Assembly (NCBI GenBank): GCA_023417785.1
Contig: JAEZEH010000130.1
Location: 1 to 16,521 of the forward strand
Reading direction: 5' to 3'
DNA length: 16,521 nt
Origin: Bacteroidota bacterium
GTDB taxonomy: Bacteria; Bacteroidota; Bacteroidia; Cytophagales; Cyclobacteriaceae
Part shown: positions 1-6,806 of the stretch, in pieces
How the letters are laid out: each line of letters begins with the position of its first letter
Numbering within the stretch: the stretch's first letter is position 1
Position numbers and translations under genes: made by a program
Notes under the pieces: generated by a model
What the model was told of the DNA's origin: nothing
The model's database searches: none
The model's input: the letters and a program-made list of their open reading frames with translations, nothing else

Positions 1-129
1 GTGAGCACCTTCTTCGACAACTGGTGCTACAAGCAGTTCCCTACCGAAGAAGAACTGTTCTTCCGCATTCATTGCTTCTTCATCTTCGGGATACTCCAGG
101 AAGTGGCCCGCATGCCGAATCAACGTACG
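1..129 (-). pseudogene. C-terminal-region fragment of a GH31-type glycoside hydrolase, cut by left edge
   Basis: Read on the minus strand, this frame is open from about 129 to the window edge. It encodes residues resembling the end of the GH31 catalytic barrel: an I-R-H-x-G-H segment, then FLEYPEDEEA, then EQFFFGRELLVAPVVEEGA. In GH31 alpha-glucosidases and alpha-xylosidases the matching stretch reads roughly RPL-x-x-x-(F/Y)P-D-D followed by DQFMFGxxLLVAPV-x-x-GA. No start codon, signal peptide or N-terminal part of such an enzyme precedes it. Instead the sequence runs directly into a DUF6377-like reading frame, so I read it as the surviving 3' part of a gene whose 5' part was deleted. The segment is short (about 43 residues), so the family call rests on one motif block. 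The rest of the gene lies outside the window. Confidence 0.6.
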
Positions 130-650
130 CTTGATACATTGGGCGGTACGTATTCATGAAGAACTCGTGGTTATTGAAATCATCAGGTCTGCGTATGCGC
201 GGGCCATAAGACGATAAGATCCCGCTCGGGATGTATCGGGCAAACTTCGGGCATTCACTCTATTGAGGGTGTCAAAAGTTTCCTTGAATCTTCCCGCCGC
301 AAGTAACGTGAATCCCAGCCTGACATATGCATAATTGATTTTCTGAGGGTCGGTGGTCGAATGGGCTGCTTTAAGAAGTCTGGTGGCATATTTAAATGCT
401 GAATCGTTCACAAACGTCTTGTACTCCTGATACAACTTATTGTAAACATCAAACCTTCGGTCATAAGCGTTGGCCCGGATCAAACCAAGCTTTCCTGTAG
501 CGCTGAAATACGATTGAATTTGGCCTCTACGTAGCGACTCTGGTCATCAATTTCTTTCTTCAGAACATGTATCAGGCTGTCGACACGGTGCTGAGAGTGC
601 GCCGAGATGCCGATTAATAAGAAAAATGTGATAAATAGAAGTCCCCGCAT
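115..650 (-). pseudogene. broken DUF6377/TPR regulator gene, frameshifted and truncated
   Basis: An ATG at 650 opens a frame with a signal peptide (MRGLLFITFFLLIGISAHSQ) followed by HRVDSLIHVLKKEIDDQ, typical of the N-terminus of Bacteroidota DUF6377 proteins. This frame stops near 485. The next part continues one frame over as RFDVYNKLYQEYKTF, DSAFKYATRLL, then RLGFTLLAAGRFKETFDTLN, the TPR-like block of that family. Near 180 the frame is lost again and homology resumes as DFNNHEFFMNTY and YQAYVDSA. Both breaks are explained by loss of one base. Family members are usually over 500 residues, with TPRs, a membrane segment and a C-terminal DNA-binding-like domain; here everything past the first TPR-like region is missing. 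Such proteins often sit beside SusC/SusD loci and are thought to regulate them. Sequencing error could explain the frameshifts but not the truncation. Confidence 0.72.
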
Positions 651-668
651 CACGAACTATAGTTGGCT

Positions 669-676
669 CAAAGATA
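669..676 (-). promoter_or_regulatory. possible -7 box of the DUF6377 pseudogene
   Basis: On the minus strand the octamer TATCTTTG fits the Bacteroidota -7 consensus TAnnTTTG and lies 18 bases before the ATG at 650. I see no TTTG at the expected -33 position, so this is only a half match. Confidence 0.35.
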
Positions 677-874
677 CTCAAATTAGGAGAACTAAGGCCC
701 GCAGTTCGATTTGCTCGGTGGCGACGCCTTTGAATCAGATTTACCTTGCGGCCGGAAAACCCGGACCTGCACGGAAAAAAGAGCGGCCAATTAATTGTAT
801 GCTTTTCCGTCTTCATTGGAAAGCGCCTGGAAACGTGCTGAATACAACGGCACCGGTGAGGAAGCCCTATTCAT

Positions 875-908
875 AAAAAAAGCCAGAAAACCGTAAGGTC
901 TTCTGACT
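875..908 (-). terminator. intrinsic terminator of the acidic secreted protein gene
   Basis: On the minus strand AGTCAGAAGACC and GGTTTTCTGGCT pair into a 12-bp stem with two G-U wobbles around a TTAC loop, followed by a run of seven T. It begins 24 bases after the stop of the gene ending at 933. The plus strand has no T-run after the hairpin, so it acts on leftward transcription and separates the acidic gene from the pseudogene beyond it. The stretch between this terminator and 651 (about 220 bases) shows no convincing gene. Confidence 0.85.
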
Positions 909-932
909 CATTATTAAACGTCAACCAAGTCA

Positions 933-1274
933 CTAGTTTTCGATTGACTCATCAGACGTTTCTTCTGAATGGGTTTCATCGTCTCTTCTTATCGCATCCG
1001 CATCATCAGAAGAATAATCAGTAGATTGATCTTCCGGTGAAATGGCTTCTTCTTCAGGAATGGTGGCATCCGGAGTAGTCGCATCCGGAGTTACAGACTC
1101 GTCCTGATTAAACTCATTGCTTTGTTCGAGTGTATCCTGTTCCATTTCCGGACTCTCTACACCTTCCTGATACTGTGTACCAGGTGTTTGTGTTTCCTGG
1201 TCTTCGACCTGGGCATTTGCTACTCCTATACTCATTAGAAAAGCGCTACTTGCTATTATGATTAACTTTTTCAT
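933..1274 (-). CDS. small acidic secreted protein of unknown function
   Basis: A 113-residue protein that I do not recognise. It starts with a clear signal peptide (MKKLIIIASSAFLMSIGVANA, cleavage likely before Q22). The mature part of about 92 residues is low in complexity: about a third are Asp or Glu (31 by hand count), the only Arg/Lys are one RR pair, and it is rich in Ser, Thr, Gln and Pro, with no Cys and no predicted fold. It contains a short tandem repeat, TPDAT twice. The composition suggests an intrinsically disordered, highly charged periplasmic or exported protein; cation binding would be a guess. It has its own terminator and about 230-base gaps on the upstream side, so it appears to be a single-gene unit. 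The complete frame, signal peptide and terminator support a real gene. Confidence 0.72.
   Translation of the reverse strand: MKKLIIIASSAFLMSIGVANAQVEDQETQTPGTQYQEGVESPEMEQDTLEQSNEFNQDESVTPDATTPDATIPEEEAISPEDQSTDYSSDDADAIRRDDETHSEETSDESIEN
1063..1092 (-). repeat. tandem duplication of a 15-bp unit inside the acidic gene
   Basis: Two adjacent 15-bp units, differing at two positions by eye, encode TPDAT-TPDAT in the acidic secreted protein. It looks like a recent in-frame slippage duplication, consistent with a disordered chain that tolerates length change. Confidence 0.7.
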
Positions 1275-1506
1275 GATCTCATGTTGTTAGTGAAACATTC
1301 ATATTGTTTTATACGGTGATGATGTAACAAAGCCATACCAGAATTCGCCTCTTCCGACTCCGGTAATTCGTCGGCGTTATTTGCACATCAACATGTTTTC
1401 TGAACAATGCAAGCGGGAGAACAACACCGATGGCTGTGGAATTAATCAACAGTGGCTTTTCTTTTCCACAAAACTACGATGATTTCGAAGAGGCCGTCGT
1501 TTAATT

Positions 1507-2598
1507 CTATGCGGATGACGTGGTGCCGTCAACATTCGGTAGTTCACCGGTTTCCGAAAGCATTACGGCAATGAACCGGGTGGACGAAAAACGGGACGCT
1601 ATGATGACCATAACCGACGTGATCGGAACAGACAAAATCATTCCGGTAATACCCCATATGATGCCCCAGAACGTAAGCGCCAGCAATACCCCAAGAGGGC
1701 TGAGGTTCAACGTTTTTCCCATAACCTTTGGCTCAATGATATTCCCTACTATAATCTGCACAGTTTGAATGGCCAGAAAAACCCAAATGAACATCGAGAA
1801 TGATTGAAATTGAAAGACCGCGAAGGCTGCCGGTAACAAGGTTGCAAGAAGCGAACCGATGTATGGAATATAATTCAATAAAAAAATAATGAATGCCCAA
1901 AGGATTGGAAAGTCTACCCCAAACAAAAGCAACAGCAGATAACTCAGTATTCCCGTGAGCAAACTCATCGCGGTCTTAACGACCAGGTAAGTGCGGACGG
2001 CGCCGTGCACCTGACGAACTATGCTCCGGAACCCCTCGATACGGGCAGGATCCATACTCAGCATTCTTAATTTCCGTGAAAATAGATTGTCTTCAGCAAT
2101 CAAAAAGAAAACATAGATAATGATTAGGAATATATCGCCGGCGATCCCCGAAATACTATTGATGAAACCTCCGACAATCGGATTGAAGTCAAAATTCTGG
2201 ATAGCGTTTAACACACGCTGCTGGATGTCTTCGAACCCTTCAATCTGTTGCATGTTACTGGTCATTTCCCGAAAACTGCTAAGATAATCAGGAAGCCGGG
2301 CGCGAATTAACTCAAGGTTGTAAGAGATAATTTCAATAACAGCTACCACCAGCATAATGATGATAATGAATGCCAGCGTTGTGAGTAGCCACCGTGGCAT
2401 GCTTCTGCCCTTGAAAGTTATTCCTCCGCCAGCCTCCCGCAGCTCATAAATGAAATACCACACCATGATGGCGAGTATAAACGGTTGAAGAAAACCGCTG
2501 AAGTAAACCAAACAAAACATTACAATGCTGGCAACGATCAACGCTGCAGCAATACGTTCAATATTGGTCCGTTTATAAGGTTGAGGGGCCGCTTCCAT
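1507..2598 (-). CDS. AI-2E/TqsA-family membrane transporter
   Basis: A polytopic inner-membrane protein of the AI-2E (autoinducer-2 exporter-like, UPF0118) family. With the start chosen here it has 363 residues, normal for the family. It shows the expected layout: paired hydrophobic segments at the N-terminus (IAAALIVASIVMFCLVYFSG and a second right after), a further segment (LLTTLAFIIIIMLVVAVIEI), a polar stretch of about 80 residues, then a membrane-rich C-terminal half with the family signatures FLLNYIPYIGSLLATLLPA and NIIEPKVMGKTLNLSPLGVL. Family members have been linked to AI-2 export, Na+/H+ antiport or other small-molecule efflux, so the substrate is unknown. The frame extends to a TTG at 2652 and an ATG at 2646, but a perfect -7 promoter box overlaps those codons, so I prefer the ATG at 2598. 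It lies 3' of the glycan locus and probably has separate transcription. Confidence 0.9.
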   Translation of the reverse strand: MEAAPQPYKRTNIERIAAALIVASIVMFCLVYFSGFLQPFILAIMVWYFIYELREAGGGITFKGRSMPRWLLTTLAFIIIIMLVVAVIEIISYNLELIRARLPDYLSSFREMTSNMQQIEGFEDIQQRVLNAIQNFDFNPIVGGFINSISGIAGDIFLIIIYVFFLIAEDNLFSRKLRMLSMDPARIEGFRSIVRQVHGAVRTYLVVKTAMSLLTGILSYLLLLLFGVDFPILWAFIIFLLNYIPYIGSLLATLLPAAFAVFQFQSFSMFIWVFLAIQTVQIIVGNIIEPKVMGKTLNLSPLGVLLALTFWGIIWGITGMILSVPITSVMVIIASRFSSTRFIAVMLSETGELPNVDGTTSSA

Positions 2599-2649
2599 AC
2601 TACCAAGTATAGCGGAAATTTCGCGGATAACGAAACCACCCTTCATCCG

Positions 2650-2657
2650 CAAAATTA
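2650..2657 (-). promoter_or_regulatory. candidate promoter -7 box for the AI-2E-family gene
   Basis: TAATTTTG on the minus strand is a full match to TAnnTTTG. A TTTT lies 21 bases upstream where TTTG is expected. Transcription would start near 2643, giving a leader of about 45 bases to the ATG at 2598 and excluding the longer starts. Confidence 0.45.
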
Positions 2658-2666
2658 AGGTGCATC

Positions 2667-2691
2667 AACAACGCGCTGAAAAGACGTTGTT
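2667..2691 (-). other. hairpin between the GH127/146 gene and the AI-2E-family gene
   Basis: AACAACG and CGTTGTT form a perfect 7-bp stem around an 11-base loop, 20 bases after the hydrolase stop. No T-run follows directly, so it is a poor intrinsic terminator, but it could end or stabilise the 3' end of the glycan operon mRNA. It overlaps the upstream part of the candidate promoter at 2650-2657. Confidence 0.4.
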
Positions 2692-2711
2692 ATATGAGGC
2701 GGATGAACCGA

Positions 2712-5081
2712 TCATCGAAGTAGCTGCACGGATATTATTCTTCCAGTATTTGATCCCGGTGCAGCGTCAAATTTCAGTACTATCCTTCCATCATTTGTTT
2801 GCGACGTTACATTTACTGGTATAGGATAATCAATCGTTATCGCGTCGTCACCCCACTTATCTGCGGGACTTTCTGAACTGATAATTTGGCCGTTGAGAGA
2901 CACACTGAATCTGCGCTGATTCCCGCCGTCGTGATAAACAACCCGAAGTGTCCGGGCTTCTTTCTTCGGATCAAGAAACTCGTAACTGAACCAACCTTGC
3001 GCGCTCCGCCAGGTCTGGCCGGCGGTTAATCCCGAGGCCGTCGACTCTCCCTTGAAACGGTGTTCAACCTCAGACTGTTGTTCGCCCGCCATTACCTCGT
3101 CGATGGTTTGTGCCTTCAAGGCCTGAAGCACCAATTCCTTCTCCTTCATCTTCCGGTTCATTTCTTCCAGTCCCTCCGGAGTGGTAACTGGCCAATAGAC
3201 CATATAACGCTTGTCATGAATCGTATAGAACGGTACGAGTTGCACATTTGCATAACTGGCAGGGTGAATAAGGGATCTTGCCGTGAAGGTAATCGCCGCA
3301 CCCGGGACAGGCTTTACCTCATTGAGAAAATCCTCGCCCCTTCTCACAATAACGGGTGCCTCATCAACGGGAAAGAATTTACCCTCAGCGACGTGTCCCA
3401 TGCGACTATCATCGGCAACGACACCAACGATATCGGTTGAATCCGTCGCCGCGGCCAGAACTATGGGACCATAAGCGAAGCTACCCCATGACGAACCGTC
3501 AGGAAGCATTTCCATGGAAATCTTCATCGGCATTTCCACCGATACAACATCTCCGCTTTTCCATTTCCGGTCGATGACGACGAAGGTTGAAGGGACCGAC
3601 TCTTGTTGGATAGCCTTTCCGTTGACCTTGATAACGAACCCGTCCTCCGCCCAACCCGGACGGCGTACATGGAGTTTAAACTTCGTCGGTTTGGCTAGCG
3701 TCATCTCCAGTGTCGTTTCACCTTTCTCCGGAAAGAGGGTTTTCTGAGTGACGGTAGTTGCCTTCTCCTTCCACGTCAGGGTAGATGGAATAAAAAGGTT
3801 AACCCAAAGATCGTTCTCCGAATGGGAGTAGATAAGTTCTCCATATTTTGCATGATTTTCTATACCCGAACCGACACAGCACCAGAAGCTTTCGTGCAGA
3901 TTGGAGTACACCCGGTAATGCCTCGGGCGCATCGGCGTAAAATACACAAGGCCGCCATGCTCAGGGTGTTGTGACGAAAGGATGTGATTGAAAAGTGCCT
4001 TCTCATAATAATCAAGGTAGGCCGCGTCAGGCGTTGAAAGGAATATCGCTTTGGTAAGCTTCAACATGTTGTGCGTGTTACATGTTTCCGGCCCCTGATT
4101 GGAAGAAATCATTGAAGAGAAATCCGATGTCGGATGAAAGTGCTCGCGAACGCTGTTTCCGCCAATCGAAACACTTCGGTTTTCAACCACCGCGTGCCAG
4201 AAATAATCAGCAGCACCATTCCAGGATTCATCGTTGGCTAGGTCGCCGATTTTTTTAAAGCCAATCACTTTGGGAATTTGCGTATTCGCATGAAGGCCGG
4301 TCAGACTATCCTGCTTTTTAAGTAGCGGAGATAAGATTTTCTGATGGGACAGCCTCCTGGCCAAAATGAGGTACTCTTTCTTTCCGGAAAGTTCCGCGGC
4401 AAGCGCAAATACTTCGTTCATTCCGCCGTGTTCACTTCGCAGCATGTCCTGAATTTGCTCATCGGTAAGTCCGGAGACGACGCCGGAAAACCAGTCGCAC
4501 AACTTAAAAAAAGCATCACCTGCTTTTTGATTTCCGGCAATAACGCGTGCGTCATAAAGCCCCGCGAATAGTTTATGAATATTGTAGAGAGGAACCCATT
4601 TGCCATTCAGGGAGAAATTATCGGCCCGGATATTTCCAGCACTGATCTGCTGCCACATGCTGTATCCACCGGGAATTCCGCCAACATATCCCGAAGGATT
4701 GGCAGATTGGCAACGCACAATTTCATTCACTACTTTATCGAGCCGCGTTTTGATTTCGGCATCATTGGTAGCGGCATACATCAATGCCAATGCGGATAGA
4801 TAATGACCGCCGGTATGTCCGTCGAGACCCGTATTTTCCCAATTCCCGTAGCCTTCTACTTTCGTGGGAATTCCAGCTTCACGATAAAATGGATACAAAA
4901 GCCTGTCCTCATCAAGTTCCAGAAGGTACCGTTTGTCAACTTCCTGTGCGTGGTGCAAAATCCCTTTTTCCAGCCGCACCGCGGTTAGCGGAAACGGGCT
5001 TACCTGTGCGGCAACCGTGGCTGCCACCATTAGCGCGATTATTAACGATCCGAATATACGACCAATCCTTGTTGCCTTCAT
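2712..5081 (-). CDS. GH127/GH146-type beta-L-arabinofuranosidase
   Basis: A 789-residue secreted glycoside hydrolase of the DUF1680 type. A signal peptide covers about residues 1-25 (ending VAAQ). The (alpha/alpha)6 barrel starts near residue 30 with the family pattern LELDEDRLLYPFYREAG, Y-GNWENTGLDGHTGGHYLSAL. The characteristic metal/nucleophile residues of these cysteine glycosidases are present: Glu332 and Cys334 (PETCNTHNML) and the pair Cys401-Cys402 (HESFWCCVGSGIENH), matching Glu338, Cys340, Cys417 (nucleophile) and Cys418 of the Bifidobacterium enzyme HypBA1. Beta-sandwich domains follow, and the last about 130 residues (from about 660) look like the DUF6805-type C-terminal module. 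Length and extra domains favour the long Bacteroidota forms (GH146 or long GH127). The likely reaction is release of beta-L-arabinofuranose from plant glycans or glycoproteins, in the periplasm or at the cell surface; related family members cut other sugars. It is the last gene of the SusC/D operon. Confidence 0.94.
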   Translation of the reverse strand: MKATRIGRIFGSLIIALMVAATVAAQVSPFPLTAVRLEKGILHHAQEVDKRYLLELDEDRLLYPFYREAGIPTKVEGYGNWENTGLDGHTGGHYLSALALMYAATNDAEIKTRLDKVVNEIVRCQSANPSGYVGGIPGGYSMWQQISAGNIRADNFSLNGKWVPLYNIHKLFAGLYDARVIAGNQKAGDAFFKLCDWFSGVVSGLTDEQIQDMLRSEHGGMNEVFALAAELSGKKEYLILARRLSHQKILSPLLKKQDSLTGLHANTQIPKVIGFKKIGDLANDESWNGAADYFWHAVVENRSVSIGGNSVREHFHPTSDFSSMISSNQGPETCNTHNMLKLTKAIFLSTPDAAYLDYYEKALFNHILSSQHPEHGGLVYFTPMRPRHYRVYSNLHESFWCCVGSGIENHAKYGELIYSHSENDLWVNLFIPSTLTWKEKATTVTQKTLFPEKGETTLEMTLAKPTKFKLHVRRPGWAEDGFVIKVNGKAIQQESVPSTFVVIDRKWKSGDVVSVEMPMKISMEMLPDGSSWGSFAYGPIVLAAATDSTDIVGVVADDSRMGHVAEGKFFPVDEAPVIVRRGEDFLNEVKPVPGAAITFTARSLIHPASYANVQLVPFYTIHDKRYMVYWPVTTPEGLEEMNRKMKEKELVLQALKAQTIDEVMAGEQQSEVEHRFKGESTASGLTAGQTWRSAQGWFSYEFLDPKKEARTLRVVYHDGGNQRRFSVSLNGQIISSESPADKWGDDAITIDYPIPVNVTSQTNDGRIVLKFDAAPGSNTGRIISVQLLR

Positions 5082-5094
5082 TTCACAAAATTAT

Positions 5095-5132
5095 AAAAAA
5101 AGTATGGGCTCACCACACTAAGTGGCGGCCCA
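5095..5132 (-). terminator. terminator-like hairpin between susD and the hydrolase gene
   Basis: On the minus strand TGGG...CCCA closes a hairpin whose upper part pairs GCCAC with GTGGT around TTAGT, with a small internal loop. It is followed by TAC and seven T. It lies 37 bases after the susD stop and just before the hydrolase start codon, so it could partly end transcription and set hydrolase output below that of SusC and SusD. Confidence 0.65.
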
Positions 5133-5169
5133 TTACCTTACTACCAAACCAAGTCGACGAAAAACATTT

Positions 5170-6786
5170 CTAATAGCCATCGTTCTGCACGAGGTTGCTG
5201 TTTTTATTTAATTCCGCCTGAGGGATCGGATATAGCTCGTGGAAGTCGCCATTCGGGGAATGTGACAGCCACGATTTCGCAGAGAACACTTCGAACCTGA
5301 TCATATCTTGTCGTCTTCTTCCTTCCTGATTGAACTCCCAGCCTAGTTCATCCAAAAACCTTCCATACATTATGTCGTCGCCGCCTTCATTTGTTGTCTG
5401 AAGATGGTTGCGCAATCCATAGCTATAAACACTTCCTTCGACGAGTTGTGCGCCGGTCACCTGCGCTTTCGCGGGATTCACTTTGAAAGCGCGCGTGCGA
5501 ACCGCGGTTACAATTTCCGCAGCACCGTCGGCGTCTCCAAGTCGAAGCAAACATTCCGCCTTCATCATTAGCACGTCGGCATACCTGAATACAGGAAAGT
5601 CGTTGTTGAGAATGTTAGACGACCCGGGCTCGATTTCGAACTTACCGAAACGGTACCCATGAACTTCTTCCGACTGATCCACACCTGGAAGCTCATTGAT
5701 GAAATTCAATGGCTTGCCAGAGAAAGCCCCCATGGTGGCGAGAATCATCTCGCCACTCGGGGAGTATTGCTGTCCATAAATAAAGTTCGCGATCAGTCGA
5801 CTGTCTTCCGGATCGAATGTATCAATAAACTGAGGGATCGCGCACATGCCGCCCCAGGGACTGAACAAGAGATTGTACTTCGTCTGCATGGCAGGCTGAA
5901 GCGTCTGCATATGGATATCGAATGTATTCCAGTTTTTGGTGTAATTGTCGTCAATCGCCAGGCCGAAGATGATTTCCTTGGAATTTTGATTTTCGGTCAC
6001 AAAAACATTCTTCTGGTCGGGTTCTAAAATATATCCGGCACCGGAGTTAATAACCGCGTTACATGCTTCAAGGCATTTTTGCCATTGTGGTGTTCCGGTA
6101 TATACCTCAGCGTTTAAATAAACTTTTGCAAGTAACGTATATGCCGCCCACTTATTGAATCGGCCATATGTTGCCGCATTGTTTCCTTCATCAAGCGCGT
6201 CGATACTTTCGGTAATTTCACTCACCACGAAATCGTATACTTCCTGACGAGTACTTTGTTCTGGAAGAAATCCCTCAGGTACATCGAAATCAGTCACGAT
6301 AGGAACGTTACCAAAGATGTCAAGGAGCAAGTAATAATAAGAGGCACGCAGCGTCTTAAGTTCAGCCAGCGTTTGAGCTTTTGTTTCCTCAGGCAGTATA
6401 ATAAATTCAGACTCGATCTGAAAAATCACCTTATTACAATTCGTAATACCGGCGTAAGTCCTATTCCATGCCTGGAATACATTATCATCTTCCGGAGTCC
6501 ATGAGTGTTGATGAAGTCGTCGGTATATCCCGCCATCAACCCAACCGTTGGGTCTTGCAGGAATAACCACCTGGTCTGCAGAAACCTCCTGGGTTCTCCA
6601 AATGCCGTTCCAATCAAGCATAGTCTCACGCCAGGCGATATAGCCTGAGCTGACGATCGCGGCAATATCAGAATCGGTTGGAGAAAAATCGCGCGCGACG
6701 AGGGTATTATAATTGGTATCCTCCAGTTCGGTACATGATCCGAGGACAAAGACCATGGCGATTATATAATAGAATAACTTTTTCAT
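5170..6786 (-). CDS. susD: SusD/RagB-family outer-membrane glycan-binding lipoprotein
   Basis: A 538-residue SusD homologue, of normal length. It begins with a lipoprotein signal peptide whose lipobox is VLGSC (acylated Cys18), so it is expected to be anchored at the outer membrane and surface exposed over its SusC partner. The N-terminal SusD-like domain carries the usual helical signature: W107-N-R-T-Y-AGITNCNKVI, then LRASYYYLLLDIFGNVPIV (about 146-164). The C-terminal RagB/SusD part has FRYADVLMMKAECLLRLGD with an AEIV-AVRTRA helix and ends with LYPIPQAELNKN, as typical. It starts 20 bases after the susC stop, the standard tight susC-susD arrangement. The gene symbol denotes the family; the bound glycan is inferred only from the neighbouring arabinofuranosidase. 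Confidence 0.96.
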   Translation of the reverse strand: MKKLFYYIIAMVFVLGSCTELEDTNYNTLVARDFSPTDSDIAAIVSSGYIAWRETMLDWNGIWRTQEVSADQVVIPARPNGWVDGGIYRRLHQHSWTPEDDNVFQAWNRTYAGITNCNKVIFQIESEFIILPEETKAQTLAELKTLRASYYYLLLDIFGNVPIVTDFDVPEGFLPEQSTRQEVYDFVVSEITESIDALDEGNNAATYGRFNKWAAYTLLAKVYLNAEVYTGTPQWQKCLEACNAVINSGAGYILEPDQKNVFVTENQNSKEIIFGLAIDDNYTKNWNTFDIHMQTLQPAMQTKYNLLFSPWGGMCAIPQFIDTFDPEDSRLIANFIYGQQYSPSGEMILATMGAFSGKPLNFINELPGVDQSEEVHGYRFGKFEIEPGSSNILNNDFPVFRYADVLMMKAECLLRLGDADGAAEIVTAVRTRAFKVNPAKAQVTGAQLVEGSVYSYGLRNHLQTTNEGGDDIMYGRFLDELGWEFNQEGRRRQDMIRFEVFSAKSWLSHSPNGDFHELYPIPQAELNKNSNLVQNDGY

Positions 6787-6806
6787 ATCGAAATATTTTT
6801 TGGTCT

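Noticed and set aside
607..876. Plus-strand open frame of about 89 codons and a minus-strand one over the same bases
   Set aside because: The plus frame overlaps the start of the DUF6377 remnant and runs into the terminator; the minus one crosses the pseudogene's promoter and start. Neither looks like a protein, and no start signal supports them.
2598..2652. TTG (2652) or ATG (2646) as the start of the AI-2E-family gene
   Set aside because: A perfect -7 promoter box overlaps these codons, and the extra residues add nothing to the family's first membrane segment.
5086..5093. TAATTTTG before the hydrolase gene as a promoter
   Set aside because: It ends only four bases before the ATG, which would give a leaderless message, and no TTTG lies at the right distance; it is probably part of the AT-rich ribosome-binding region.
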